DNA from: Microbispora sp. H11081
GTDB taxonomy: Bacteria; Actinomycetota; Actinomycetes; Streptosporangiales; Streptosporangiaceae
Assembly (NCBI RefSeq): GCF_012999535.1
Contig: NZ_JABBWV010000004.1
Span: forward strand, 310,001 to 374,000
Reading direction: 5' to 3'
DNA length: 64,000 bases
This document shows positions 1 to 8,456 of the stretch, one piece after another. How positions within the stretch are numbered: position 1 is the stretch's first letter; each line of letters opens with the position of its first letter. A program made the translations under genes and the position numbers. The notes below the pieces were generated by a model that saw only the letters and a list, made by a program, of their open reading frames with translations, searched no databases and was not told the DNA's origin.

Positions 1-1
1 G

Positions 2-796
2 ATCAATGTCTATCTGCCGGACGATCTCGCGGAGGCGGTCAAGGAGGCGGCCCTGCCGGTGTCCGCCATCTGCCAGCGCGCGCTGGAGCAGGCGGTCCGC
101 CGGGTGGCGGCCATCAGGGAGAGCGTCCTCGGCGACGTCGAGATCGACGACCCCCGCCTGTCGCACTTCACCGCCAGGACCCGCGCGGTCCTCCGGCTGG
201 CGCTGGAGCGGGCGAGGACCGAGGGCGCCTCGGGAGTCGGCACCGAGCATCTGCTCGCCGCGATGCTGGCCGAGGGCCGGAACCTCGCCCTGCACGTCCT
301 GCGCGCCATCGAGATCGAGCCCGCCCTGCTCGAACGCGACCTCGCGAGCCGCCGGTCGTCCGCACCCGCCCCGGCGGCGGGCGCGGAGCCGGCCGGGGAC
401 GGGGGAGCGCGGGAGGACGGTCCGATCCGGTTCGAGACGACCGCCGCCAACGCGCTCGAACTGACGGTGACCGAGGCGCACGCGCTGGGGCACAACTACA
501 TCGGCTGCGAGCACCTGCTGCTCGGCCTGGTCGGGGAGCCGGACGGGGTCGCCGGGCAGGTGCTGCGGGCGAGGGGCGCCGAGCCCCGTCTCACGCGGCG
601 CGCGGTCACCGCGGCGCTCGCCGGTTACGTCCACCTCCGGGCGCAGGGGCAGGAGGCCGCCAAGGACACCACTTCGGACACCATGCGGATCGTGGCGGCG
701 GCCGTACGGCAGGAGATCGCTCCGCTCCTGCGGCGCGTCGAGCGGCTGGAGCGGCACGCCGGGGTCGGCGCGCCCGCCGAGGACGGCGCCTCGTGA
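2..796 (+). CDS. Ribbon-helix-helix / Clp-N domain protein, 5' end outside window
   Basis: The reading frame is open from the first bases of the window, so the start codon lies upstream; about 264 residues are visible. The visible N-terminus (INVYLPDDLAEAVKE) resembles the beta strand and first helix of a ribbon-helix-helix DNA-binding domain. Two Clp-N-type helical repeats follow (around residues 55-105 and 140-200, each with a TEHLL or CEHLLLGL core), as in the substrate-receiving N-domain of ClpA/ClpC. No AAA+ motor domain is present. The C-terminal 40 residues look like a coiled coil (RRVERLERH). The gene ends in a 4-bp GTGA overlap with the next gene, so the two are probably translationally coupled. 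Role inferred: a DNA-binding regulator or adaptor, not a protease subunit. Confidence 0.85.
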   Translation: MNVYLPDDLAEAVKEAALPVSAICQRALEQAVRRVAAIRESVLGDVEIDDPRLSHFTARTRAVLRLALERARTEGASGVGTEHLLAAMLAEGRNLALHVLRAIEIEPALLERDLASRRSSAPAPAAGAEPAGDGGAREDGPIRFETTAANALELTVTEAHALGHNYIGCEHLLLGLVGEPDGVAGQVLRARGAEPRLTRRAVTAALAGYVHLRAQGQEAAKDTTSDTMRIVAAAVRQEIAPLLRRVERLERHAGVGAPAEDGAS

Positions 797-1764
797 CCGG
801 ACGCGTGCTGCTGGTCGCCACGGGCGACGTCATGGCGTACGCCCGCCACACCGGCCGCCCCGGGCTCGCGACGGCCGCCGGCCTGCTCGCGACCCTGCCG
901 GACGGCCTCGGTGTGGAGGTGGTGACCGAGGACGTCCAGGCAGAGCCGAGCTGGGACACCTCGCCCTCCACGATGCTGCGGTTGGCGAGGCGGGCCAGGT
1001 CGGCCCTGCTCGACGAGGGGTTCGACGGCGTGGTCGTCACCCACGGCCTGGACACGATCGAGGAGACGGCCTTTCTCACGGACCTGATGGCCGGGCCCGC
1101 CGCCACGCGCGGCGGCATCGTGCTGACGGGCGCGGTGAGAGCGCTGGACGAGCTGTCGAGCGACGGCCCGCGCAACCTCGCGTCGTCCCTGGTCGCCGCC
1201 GCCGATCCCGCTCTGCGCGGCGTCGGCGCGGTGGTCTGCGCCGACGACGAACTGCACGCCGCCCGATGGGTCACGATGAGCGACGCGACGGGAGTGAGGG
1301 CCATGTCCTCGGCCCCCGCGCCGATCCTCGGCAGAGTGGTGGACGGGCGGGCCGAGCCGACCGCCCCGCCGCCGCCACGGCCCCCGGCCGCGCGAGGGGA
1401 GCCCGAGTCGCACGTCGCACTGATCAAGACCTACCCGGAGATGGACCCCGTGCTCCTCACGGCCGTCGTGGACGCCGGCGCCAGGGGCGTCGTGCTGGAG
1501 GGCACCGGCGCGGGAAACGTGCCGATCACCCTCTACGCGGCCATCGCCGAACTGACGGAGTGGGACATCCCCGTGGTCGTCGCCTCGCGGTGCCGGACCC
1601 GGCCCGTCGCGCTGGAGGACCTGCCGCCGGGGCTGGGACTGGCCGCGAAGGTCGGCGCCATTGGGGCGCGCGGGCTGGCCGCGGCGAAGGCCAGGGTCGC
1701 CCTGATGGTGGCGCTCGGCGGAGGCGGGCGGCAGGCCGTCCAGGACTGGTTCGCCCGCCTCTGA
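793..1764 (+). CDS. Asparaginase-like protein lacking catalytic residues
   Basis: This 323-residue protein has the length and fold signatures of bacterial L-asparaginase: an N-terminal ATGD strand-loop, a THGxDTIEET motif near residue 83, LTGAVR near 111, and a C-terminal domain with LEGTGAGNVP. The catalytic positions are altered. The TGGT loop reads TGDV (Thr12 equivalent is Val13), HGTDT reads HGLDT (Thr89 equivalent is Leu86), and the VTK motif reads VTM (Lys162 equivalent is Met162). Asp87, equivalent to Asp90, remains. Both nucleophile threonines and the lysine appear to be missing, so asparagine hydrolysis is doubtful. The GTG start overlaps the upstream stop. The protein may be a binding or regulatory paralogue; alignment of true homologues would settle this. 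Confidence 0.85.
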   Translation: MTGRVLLVATGDVMAYARHTGRPGLATAAGLLATLPDGLGVEVVTEDVQAEPSWDTSPSTMLRLARRARSALLDEGFDGVVVTHGLDTIEETAFLTDLMAGPAATRGGIVLTGAVRALDELSSDGPRNLASSLVAAADPALRGVGAVVCADDELHAARWVTMSDATGVRAMSSAPAPILGRVVDGRAEPTAPPPPRPPAARGEPESHVALIKTYPEMDPVLLTAVVDAGARGVVLEGTGAGNVPITLYAAIAELTEWDIPVVVASRCRTRPVALEDLPPGLGLAAKVGAIGARGLAAAKARVALMVALGGGGRQAVQDWFARL

Positions 1765-1770
1765 CCGCCG

Positions 1771-3276
1771 TCAGGCCCGGCTGCCCCCTGCCCGTCCCCG
1801 CGCCGCCTCCAGCTGCGCGGTCAGGGCGTACGGACGCTCGCCGTTGCGGCTCTCGGGGTGTGCCGCCGCGGCGTCGTTGTTCGGCGGGCAGCCGGAGACC
1901 GGCACCCACATCACGAACATGGCGCCGCCGTACGTCGACTCGGCGGCGGTGAGCGTGCCGCAGTGGGCGCGGGCGATGTCGCGGGCGATGGCCAGACCGA
2001 GCCCGGTGCCGCCGTGACCCCGGCTGCGCGCCGTGTCCGACCTGGCGAACCGCTCGAAGATCCGCTCTCGTTCCCCGACGGGGACGCCGGGGCCGTCGTC
2101 GGAGACCCACAACTTCACGAAGCCCTCGTCACGCCGGAGTCCGACCTCGACCACGCTCCTGGCATGCCGCTGCGCGTTGTCGAGCAGGTTGGTCAGCAGG
2201 CGGGCGAGGTGGCGCGGCGCCGCGTGCATTCTGACCTTGTCCTCCAGGTCGAGGCGCACGAGGATGCGGTCCGTCCGGCGGGCGACCTCGTCCCTGACCA
2301 GCGCCGTGACGTCCACGGTTTCGCGGTCAGGGGCCGCCGCCCCGACCTTCGCCAGCAGGAGCAGGTCGTCGATGATCACTTCCAGCCGCTCCACGTCGAG
2401 CAGCGCGTCCCGCAGCAGCGACCGCAGATCGGTGTCGTCTGGATGCAACTGCGCCTCTTCGAGTTGGGTGCGCAGGCCGGCGAGCGGGGTGCGCAGTTCG
2501 TGCGAGGCGTCCGCGGCGAACTCGCGCTGCCGCCGCAACGCGCGCTCCGTGGTCAGCTTCGCCTGCTCGATGCGGGCGAGCGTGCTGTTCACGGTGCGCG
2601 CGAGCTGTACGATCTCGTCGTCTCCTGCCGGTACGGGCACCCGGGTGTCCAGGTCGTTCACGTTGACGGCGGCCAGGTCGCTGCGGATGGCCTCCACGGG
2701 CCGCAGGGTGCGCCCCGCGACCTTCCAGGTGGCCCACGCGGTGAGCAGTACGAGCACGGCCACCTCCACGGTGAACAGCAGGTCGAACATCTCGACGGGA
2801 GTGAAGCCGTCGACCGGGCGTCCCGCGTATACGACGGGGGAGTCCGGCCCGGGCACCACCCGGAGCGCCGACAGGCGCAGGCAGCCGGCCCCGTCGTGCG
2901 CGCAGGTCAGCAGGTCCTGCATCGGATCCTGCTGGGACGGCCAGAAGGAGGTCATCGGGGGCAGTCCCCGCGCGGCGGGCGACGCGGCGAGGACCCGCCG
3001 GTTCGGAGCCACCACCTGGATCATGCTGATCCCGGCCACCTGCGGGGTGATGATGTTCCGCAGGTGGCCGGCCCGCCATGCGGCGGCCGTCAGCGCGGCC
3101 TCCTGCCGGGCGTCGAGCCAGACCGCGGTGGCGAACGCCTGCCGGGCCAGCACGCTGCCCAGGATCCCGGTGGGGATCAGCAGCAGGGTGGCGAGAGCCG
3201 TCACCAGGACGGTGATACGTCCCCGGATGGAGTGAGGCCGGAACCTCCGCAGTAATGGTGGGCCGCTGATGTTCAT
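1771..3276 (-). CDS. Orphan sensor histidine kinase
   Basis: This 501-residue membrane kinase has TM1 at about 21-45, an extracytoplasmic sensor of about 120 residues, TM2 at about 166-187, a HAMP domain at about 188-240, and a HisKA domain with the phospho-acceptor in ASHELRTPL (His259). The ATPase domain carries an N box (LLDNAQRHA), G1 (DDGPGVP) and G2 (GGTGLGLAIA). The ATG was chosen because AAGGAGGA lies about 6 nt upstream; an upstream extension adds an Ala-rich, non-membrane sequence. The sensor region has two cysteines eight positions apart (Cys125 and Cys132). No response regulator is adjacent, so its partner is elsewhere. Signal unknown. Confidence 0.9.
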   Translation of the reverse strand: MNISGPPLLRRFRPHSIRGRITVLVTALATLLLIPTGILGSVLARQAFATAVWLDARQEAALTAAAWRAGHLRNIITPQVAGISMIQVVAPNRRVLAASPAARGLPPMTSFWPSQQDPMQDLLTCAHDGAGCLRLSALRVVPGPDSPVVYAGRPVDGFTPVEMFDLLFTVEVAVLVLLTAWATWKVAGRTLRPVEAIRSDLAAVNVNDLDTRVPVPAGDDEIVQLARTVNSTLARIEQAKLTTERALRRQREFAADASHELRTPLAGLRTQLEEAQLHPDDTDLRSLLRDALLDVERLEVIIDDLLLLAKVGAAAPDRETVDVTALVRDEVARRTDRILVRLDLEDKVRMHAAPRHLARLLTNLLDNAQRHARSVVEVGLRRDEGFVKLWVSDDGPGVPVGERERIFERFARSDTARSRGHGGTGLGLAIARDIARAHCGTLTAAESTYGGAMFVMWVPVSGCPPNNDAAAAHPESRNGERPYALTAQLEAARGRAGGSRA

Positions 3277-3475
3277 CGCCGTCCTCCTTGCGATGGCGTT
3301 CCCTGCGGCACTCGCGGCGGCGGCCGGCTCCATGTGGACGAGTCGGCCGCGTCCGGACGGCACGCGGTGCCCGAGAAATTCGGGATGAGGCTCGCAACGG
3401 CAGGCGGACCGGTCGTGTGGCTGTTCTGCCTGGTCAGGCCGCTACCTTCATGGCTCCGAACTACGCTAGCATTAA

Positions 3476-3510
3476 ACTTGAGGAACTCAAGTAAAGGAAT
3501 TGTTCAAGTT
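3476..3510. promoter_or_regulatory. Inverted-repeat operator candidate
   Basis: ACTTGAG-GAA-CTCAAGT is a perfect 7-bp inverted repeat (3476-3492), and a further half site TCAAGTT follows at 3504-3510. It is the only AT-rich patch in the 403-bp divergent gap between the histidine kinase (start 3276) and the membrane protein (start 3680), so it may be an operator for one or both. Nothing else distinctive was seen in the rest of the gap. Confidence 0.4.
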
Positions 3511-3679
3511 CTGATCCCCGCCCGAAGCGGACGTGTTCCCGGCGGGAACTCGCCCGGAACCCCGCTCGTTGCCACTGCGGAGGAGTGGCGCTCACACTTG
3601 TCGGGGCACCGCTCCTCGGGCAGCATCCCCACTAGGCCGCGCAGCGGCTGATCAGTTAGTCGCGTCCTGGAGGCAGCGA

Positions 3680-4465
3680 ATGGAGAGCAGGAACCCCATA
3701 TTCAGTCGGCGCGGGGCCGCTGGTCAGCAGACATGGGCCGGTCCGACGCCCAGCGTGCAGCAGTTGAACCAGATGTACGCCACCCCCTCGTACGCTCCCC
3801 CGTCTGAGCGGGCCATGACGATCGACGACGTCGTGGTGCGTGGCTTCATGACCCTCGGCACGCTCGTCGTCTCGGCGGCCCTGGCGTGGTACTTCGACCT
3901 CGGCTGGGGGCTCGCTGCGCCGGCGATGATCGTGGGCCTGATCCTCGGGCTCATCGTGTCGTTCAAGCAGAGCACGAACCCGGCGCTGATCCTCGGCTAC
4001 GCGCTGTGTTACGGCATCGCCATCGGCGTGCTGAGTCACATGTACGAGACGCGGTTCAACGGCATCGTCCTGCAGGCCGTGCTCGGCACGATGGTCGCCT
4101 TCGGCGGCACGCTCGCGGTGTACGCACTGAAGATCTTCCGGCCGACGCCGAAGTTCACCAAGTTCGTGCTCGCGGCCGGGTTCGCCGCGGTCGGCCTGAT
4201 GCTGATCAACTGGATCGCGAGCATCTTCGTCACCGGTGGCCTCGGTCTGCGCACCGACAGCCCCATGGGCTGGATCTTCAGCGTCGCCATGATCCTGCTC
4301 GGCTGCTTCTTCCTGCTGCTGGACTTCAGCCAGGTCGAGGACGGAGTGCGGGCCGGAGTGCCTGAGCGCTACTCGTGGCTGATGGCGTTCGGCCTGACCC
4401 TGAGCCTTGTCTGGCTCTACCTGGAGATCCTCCGCTTCATCAGCTACTTCACCAGCAACGATTAG
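3680..4465 (+). CDS. Bax1-inhibitor-like (YccA/BI-1) membrane protein
   Basis: This 261-residue protein has a soluble N-terminal stretch of about 50 residues followed by seven hydrophobic segments, typical of the actinobacterial Bax inhibitor-1/YccA-like family. The first membrane segment starts near MTIDDVVVRGFMTLGTL, and later ones include LILGYALCYGIAIGVLSH and MGWIFSVAMILLGCFFLLLD. The acidic C-terminal pair in LDFSQVEDGVRAGVPERYSW is a family hallmark. GGAGG sits 6 nt before the chosen ATG. A hairpin terminator follows the stop. In other organisms the family is linked to ion leak and stress; no specific role is visible here. Confidence 0.85.
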   Translation: MESRNPIFSRRGAAGQQTWAGPTPSVQQLNQMYATPSYAPPSERAMTIDDVVVRGFMTLGTLVVSAALAWYFDLGWGLAAPAMIVGLILGLIVSFKQSTNPALILGYALCYGIAIGVLSHMYETRFNGIVLQAVLGTMVAFGGTLAVYALKIFRPTPKFTKFVLAAGFAAVGLMLINWIASIFVTGGLGLRTDSPMGWIFSVAMILLGCFFLLLDFSQVEDGVRAGVPERYSWLMAFGLTLSLVWLYLEILRFISYFTSND

Positions 4466-4488
4466 CCGTACGAGTAGCCGTACGAGCG

Positions 4489-4524
4489 AAAGGGGTGTCG
4501 TTCCTCCGGGAGCGGCGCCCCTTT
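4489..4524 (+). terminator. Rho-independent terminator-like hairpin
   Basis: AAAGGGG (4489-4495) pairs with CCCCTTT (4518-4524), with a partly paired interior. It lies 24 bp after the stop of the Bax1-like gene and is the likely end of that transcript. Confidence 0.6.
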
Positions 4525-4664
4525 GTCGCGTTATAGCAGCATCTGGTGATCGGCGCCGTAATTTTCGATCAACATCTTGTAACAAATCTATGCCGCCGAG
4601 GGCTTGTCAATCGCGGACCGGTGATGCACTGTGACACAAAGCAGCCTTTTCCGTGGAGGTGCCC

Positions 4665-4883
4665 ATGTCGTTGAACCACTCACCGGAGACCCAGAACAAG
4701 CTGATCGCCCGCGTCCCGTCCATAACCGGGCGAGAACTCCCAGAGTGGTTCGAAGCCATCGACAACGGTCCGTCGTTCCTGCGCTGTGACGAGCGGGCCA
4801 ACTGGCTCGCCGACGAGCACGGGCTGAGCCACGGCTACGCCGCCGCGATCGTCCGCGAGCACGAGCGGCGTCGTCGCTTCTAG
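4665..4883 (+). CDS. DUF4287 domain protein
   Basis: This 72-residue protein matches the small DUF4287 family: an N-terminal helix, TGRELPEWFEAI, a central RANWLADEHGLSHGYA segment and a basic end (EHERRRRF). The ATG was chosen because GGAGGT (4655-4660) lies 4 nt upstream; a GTG four codons earlier overlaps that ribosome site. TTGTCA at 4604-4609 could be a -35 element, but the -10 is unclear. The protein is soluble and single-domain, without a known biochemical role. The 169 bp after it hold only the hairpin described next. Confidence 0.75.
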   Translation: MSLNHSPETQNKLIARVPSITGRELPEWFEAIDNGPSFLRCDERANWLADEHGLSHGYAAAIVREHERRRRF

Positions 4884-5014
4884 CGAACACCGGAGCGCAG
4901 GAGGGGCAGTGCCATCCCGCGCACACAGCACCAGCAGCGATCCGCGAGCAGCACCCTCGAGTCTCGGCCTCACAAGCACCGAGCATCCGTGACGAAAACC
5001 CGTAGCGACACTGA

Positions 5015-5041
5015 GCGCCCGCACCGGTCCGGTGCGGGCGC
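5015..5041. terminator. Perfect 13-bp hairpin just upstream of the FDOR gene
   Basis: GCGCCCGCACCGG (5015-5027) and its exact complement (5029-5041) flank a single T. The stem ends only 11 bp before the next start codon, with no T-run. It may terminate the DUF4287 transcript or insulate the next promoter. Confidence 0.5.
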
Positions 5042-5052
5042 ATCATTGTTCT

Positions 5053-5463
5053 ATGGATCTCGACAAGGCACGTGACTTCGTCAGGAACAACCACCGTGCG
5101 GTCATGCTGACCCGGTATCCGGACGGACGACCGCAGACCTCCCCGGTGACCGTCGGCTGCGACCCGGACGGCCACATCGTGATCAGCAGCCGCGAGACGG
5201 CCGTCAAGACCAAGAACCTGCGGAAGAACCCCCAGGTCGTGCTCACCGTGATGACCGACGCCTTCTACGGCGAGTGGATGCAGATCGAGGGCACCGCCCG
5301 GGTCATCTCGCTGCCGGACGCGATGGACCACCTGGTGCGGTACTACCGCGACATCAGCGGTGAGCACCCGGACTGGGACGACTACCGCGACGCGATGATC
5401 AAGGACAAGCGTGTGATCATCCAGGTCGAGATCACCCGCGCGGGCCCCGACCACCACGGCTGA
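5053..5463 (+). CDS. PPOX-class F420/FMN-dependent oxidoreductase
   Basis: The 136-residue protein has the split beta-barrel fold of the pyridoxamine-oxidase-like FDOR family. Family features include [38 protein letters not shown], the lysine-rich [15 protein letters not shown] strand and the [15 protein letters not shown] segment. It resembles the actinobacterial TIGR03618 group that uses F420 or flavin; the cofactor is not decided by sequence alone. The ATG at 5053 has no ribosome site and follows the hairpin by 11 bp, so the mRNA is probably leaderless. It converges on the thiolase gene with a shared hairpin between them. Confidence 0.85.
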   Translation: MDLDKARDFVRNNHRAVMLTRYPDGRPQTSPVTVGCDPDGHIVISSRETAVKTKNLRKNPQVVLTVMTDAFYGEWMQIEGTARVISLPDAMDHLVRYYRDISGEHPDWDDYRDAMIKDKRVIIQVEITRAGPDHHG

Positions 5464-5467
5464 CACG

Positions 5468-5500
5468 ACGCCGGTCCCGGCCGTGGGCCGGGACCGGCGT
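5468..5500. terminator. Bidirectional terminator hairpin
   Basis: A perfect 15-bp stem (5468-5482 with 5486-5500) closes a GTG loop. It lies between the stop of the FDOR gene and the stop of the convergent thiolase gene, as expected for a shared terminator without a T-run. Confidence 0.65.
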
Positions 5501-5512
5501 GAACCGCGTCGC

Positions 5513-6730
5513 TCAGGACAGCCGCTCCAGCACCATCGCCATGCCCTGGCCGCCGCCGACGCACATGGTCTCCAGCCCGATCGACTTGTCGTGGAACCGG
5601 AGGCTGTTGACCAGCGTGGAGGTGATGCGGGCGCCGGTCATGCCGAACGGGTGGCCCACCGCGATCGCCCCGCCGTTGACGTTCAGCCGCTCTATGTCGA
5701 TGCCCAGCTCCTGGTAGGAGGGGATCACCTGGGCGGCGAACGCCTCGTTGATCTCGACCAGGTCGACGTCGTCGATCGCCATGCCCGCGCGGGCGAGGGC
5801 CTGCCGCGACGCCTCGATCGGGCCCAGCCCCATGATCTCCGGCGACAGGCCGGTGACACCGGTCGACACGATCCGGGCGAGCGGCGTGATGCCCAGCTCG
5901 GCGGCCTTGGTGTCACTCATGACGATCACCGCGGCCGCGCCGTCGTTCAACGGGCAGCAGTTGCCCGCCGTCACCGTGCCGTCCGGCCGGAACACCGGCT
6001 TGAGCTGCGAGACCGCCTCGTACGTCGTGCCGGCCCTGGGGCCGTCGTCCTTGCTCACCACCGAGCCGTCGGGAAGCGTCACCGGGGTGATGTCGCTCTC
6101 CCAGAAACCGTTCGCGATGGCCTTCTCGGCCAGGTTCTGCGAGCGCACGCCGAACTCGTCCTGCTCACGCCGCGACACGCCCTTCAGCGCCGCGACGTTC
6201 TCGGCCGTCTGGCCCATCGCGATGTAGACGTCCGGCAGCGCGCCGTCCTCACGAGGGTCGCGCCAGACCGGAGCCCCGCCCTTCGCGGTCTCCTGCGTCC
6301 GCGCCGCCGCCTGGCCGAACAGCGGGTTCTGCGCCTGGGGCATGTCCGAGCTGCCGTTGGCGAAGCGGGAGACGGTCTCGACACCCGCCGAGATGAACAC
6401 GTCTCCCTCGCCCGCCTTGATGGCGTGGAACGCCATCCGGGTCGTCTGAAGGGAGGAGGAACAGTAGCGAGTCACCGTGGTGCCCGGCACGTTGTCGAGC
6501 CCGAGCAGCACGGACACCACACGCCCGAGGTTGTGGCCCTGCTCGCCGCCGGGGAGCCCACAGCCCAGCATGAGGTCGTCAACGTCGTTCGGATCGAGCT
6601 GCGGCACCTTCGCCAGCGCCGCACGGATCATCTGTACGGTCAGGTCGTCCGGGCGGATGTCCTTGAGCGACCCCTTGAAGGCGCGGCCGATCGGCGACCG
6701 CGATGTCGCCACGATGACTGCCTCGGGCAT
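5513..6730 (-). CDS. Acetyl-CoA C-acyltransferase (thiolase)
   Basis: This 405-residue thiolase catalyses the CoA-dependent cleavage of 3-ketoacyl-CoA in beta-oxidation, or the reverse condensation. Visible motifs are the nucleophile Cys90 in [28 protein letters not shown] with the catalytic His, and the acid/base Cys in CVGGGQGMA near the C-terminus. Length is normal for FadA-type enzymes. The start MPEAVIVAT is preceded by AGGAGA at good spacing, whereas a longer frame adds an unsupported 11 residues. No hydratase/dehydrogenase partner is adjacent, so it is probably transcribed alone. Confidence 0.93.
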   Translation of the reverse strand: MPEAVIVATSRSPIGRAFKGSLKDIRPDDLTVQMIRAALAKVPQLDPNDVDDLMLGCGLPGGEQGHNLGRVVSVLLGLDNVPGTTVTRYCSSSLQTTRMAFHAIKAGEGDVFISAGVETVSRFANGSSDMPQAQNPLFGQAAARTQETAKGGAPVWRDPREDGALPDVYIAMGQTAENVAALKGVSRREQDEFGVRSQNLAEKAIANGFWESDITPVTLPDGSVVSKDDGPRAGTTYEAVSQLKPVFRPDGTVTAGNCCPLNDGAAAVIVMSDTKAAELGITPLARIVSTGVTGLSPEIMGLGPIEASRQALARAGMAIDDVDLVEINEAFAAQVIPSYQELGIDIERLNVNGGAIAVGHPFGMTGARITSTLVNSLRFHDKSIGLETMCVGGGQGMAMVLERLS

Positions 6731-6873
6731 GTGACTCTCCTGCCTGATCTCGGGCCCCTCCACCCGGGGTTCGGGGGGCCTCCTCCCCGGAGGTTACCCC
6801 TCAGTACTCTTGCCGCCACGCTCTGGGCCCCACTCACCAGAATTTTGTACTACTGCACAGCGTTCCCCGCTTC

Positions 6874-7028
6874 GCTCGGCGTTTCCCGCTTCGCCATCGG
6901 GCCGCTCACTTCCGCCGTCTTCCTTCGTCACGTGCTCGCTCGTTCCTCGCTGCGCCCGTTCCTCAGTCCAGATCGGCGGCGCGGCCCTCCGGCTCGCTCG
7001 GTGTCTCCCGCTTCGCCGTTGGGCCGCT
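6874..7028. repeat. Pair of degenerate 33-bp direct repeats in an intergenic gap
   Basis: Two copies (6874-6906 and 6996-7028) share GCTCGG, TCCCGCTTCGCC and GGGCCGCT with only four or so differences. Between them lie further CGCTCG and CCTCGCTGCG variants. They occupy most of the 311-bp gap between the thiolase start and the PQQ-like lipoprotein stop. The stretch shows no convincing gene. It resembles the low-complexity intergenic repeats common in actinomycetes, but no family can be named. Confidence 0.55.
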
Positions 7029-7041
7029 GGGTGTGCCGGCG

Positions 7042-8409
7042 TCAGCCGTACATGCCGGGGGTGGTGGCGGTGCCGTCGTTGACGGCGTGGAGGGCGCCCT
7101 TCTCGTCGCGCCACAGGCGCCAGCCGTTCTGGCCTCCGGTGAACCAGGAGGGCGGGGCGGAGGAGGAGTCCTTGCGCTTGCCCGTGGCCAGGTCGAACTC
7201 GCACAGCGCCGCGATCGAGTAGAACCCGGGGGTCATGCCGCGCAGCGGCAGCGGCTTGGGGTCGGTCACGCAGAACGACCATCCGGTCGTGCCGCTGACC
7301 GGGGTCGGCTCGCCGGTGCTCAGGTCGAAGACCGTGCCGGGCGCGTCGCGCTTGAGGAAGCCGAGCTTGTTCATCTCCGGCGGGAAGGCCAGCCACCAGC
7401 CGGACCCGGGGACCTGCGTCGGCGTGATCTGCCCCAGGACCCGTCCGGTCTCGGCGTCGAGCCGGGCGAACCCGCCGTACTGGCCCTGCTCGTCGACCGG
7501 CCGGACGACCGGCGCGTACGCCGGGTTGCCGCTGGGGTAGACGCGGACGACGGACGGCCGCATCCAGTCGACGGCGCCGTCGGTGAGACGCGCGGAGAAC
7601 AGGCCGAACGTCGAGGTCTCCCCGCTCTTGGGGTTGGTGTACGGCGCGACATAGCCGATGATCTTGTCGCCCGTCGCGCCGAAGGCCCAGCCTCCGCTCA
7701 GGTCGACGCCGGGGCCGAGGGCCTGCTCGATCGGCAACTGCCAGACGATCTTGCCGTCCTTGATCGTACGGGCCTCCAGCACCGGATGTGAGGCGAGCCT
7801 GAGCAGGACGACCTTGTTCGGGTCGGACCACTCGACCTCGGCGATGCCGGGCAGGCGCCACTTCACGGCGCCGTCGCGGGGGTCGAGGACCACCACGCGG
7901 GCCGAGGAGAGTTCGGTGTCCTCCGAGACGCAGACGTACGGCCCGCAGCGCTGCGGGCCGAAGGTGGACCGCACGGGCCTGACCCACTTCTGCTGCCCGG
8001 TGCGGGCGTCCCTGGCCACCAGTGTGGCGCCCTTGCGCCCGGCGGCGGCCGGGTCGAGCGACACCACCACGGCCTGCCCGCCGCCGACCTCCACCGTCGC
8101 GGGGGCCTGCACCCCCATGCCGGGGAGGCGTCCCACCATCGTCGCGGGCTGCGCCCACAGCCGGCGCCCAGTGGCGAGGTCGAGCGCGACGGTCTCCAGT
8201 GAGCCGTCGGGCCGCAGCGACGTCGTCGCCGCGACGCCGCCTCCCGTGGTGGCCCGGCTGACGGTGTTCACCTGCGTGTTGTGCCAGGCCGGGTAATCCT
8301 TGGCGGCCTCGTCGCCGCCGGAGCAGCCGGTGAGGGCGCCGCCGGTCAGCAGGGCGGTCGCGGCGAGGGCCAGAGCGGGTCTCACGTGGTTCACCTGGGG
8401 CCGGATCAT
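7042..8409 (-). CDS. PQQ-like beta-propeller lipoprotein
   Basis: The 455-residue protein starts with a short basic n-region, a hydrophobic stretch and a lipobox ending LTGC (lipidated Cys29), so it should be a membrane-anchored extracytoplasmic lipoprotein. The mature part has repeated strands with PQQ-like signatures such as GQQKWVRPV, GAVKWRLPG and KIVWQLPIEQ, suggesting a beta-propeller. Six or more cysteines are scattered in it. The chosen ATG follows AGGAGC. A longer frame would precede this with non-signal sequence. The SGNH hydrolase gene lies 47 bp upstream on the same strand, so the two may be cotranscribed. Ligand unknown. Confidence 0.85.
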   Translation of the reverse strand: MIRPQVNHVRPALALAATALLTGGALTGCSGGDEAAKDYPAWHNTQVNTVSRATTGGGVAATTSLRPDGSLETVALDLATGRRLWAQPATMVGRLPGMGVQAPATVEVGGGQAVVVSLDPAAAGRKGATLVARDARTGQQKWVRPVRSTFGPQRCGPYVCVSEDTELSSARVVVLDPRDGAVKWRLPGIAEVEWSDPNKVVLLRLASHPVLEARTIKDGKIVWQLPIEQALGPGVDLSGGWAFGATGDKIIGYVAPYTNPKSGETSTFGLFSARLTDGAVDWMRPSVVRVYPSGNPAYAPVVRPVDEQGQYGGFARLDAETGRVLGQITPTQVPGSGWWLAFPPEMNKLGFLKRDAPGTVFDLSTGEPTPVSGTTGWSFCVTDPKPLPLRGMTPGFYSIAALCEFDLATGKRKDSSSAPPSWFTGGQNGWRLWRDEKGALHAVNDGTATTPGMYG

Positions 8410-8456
8410 TTCGCTCCTACAGGGGGTGATGGCCCGGCCGCGTAAGGTGACCGGCC

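Noticed and set aside
1771-3276. Response regulator partner for the orphan kinase
   Set aside because: Neither adjacent gene has a receiver domain.
6764-7041. Coding gene in the repeat-rich gap
   Set aside because: All frames are low-complexity extensions of neighbours without a ribosome site.
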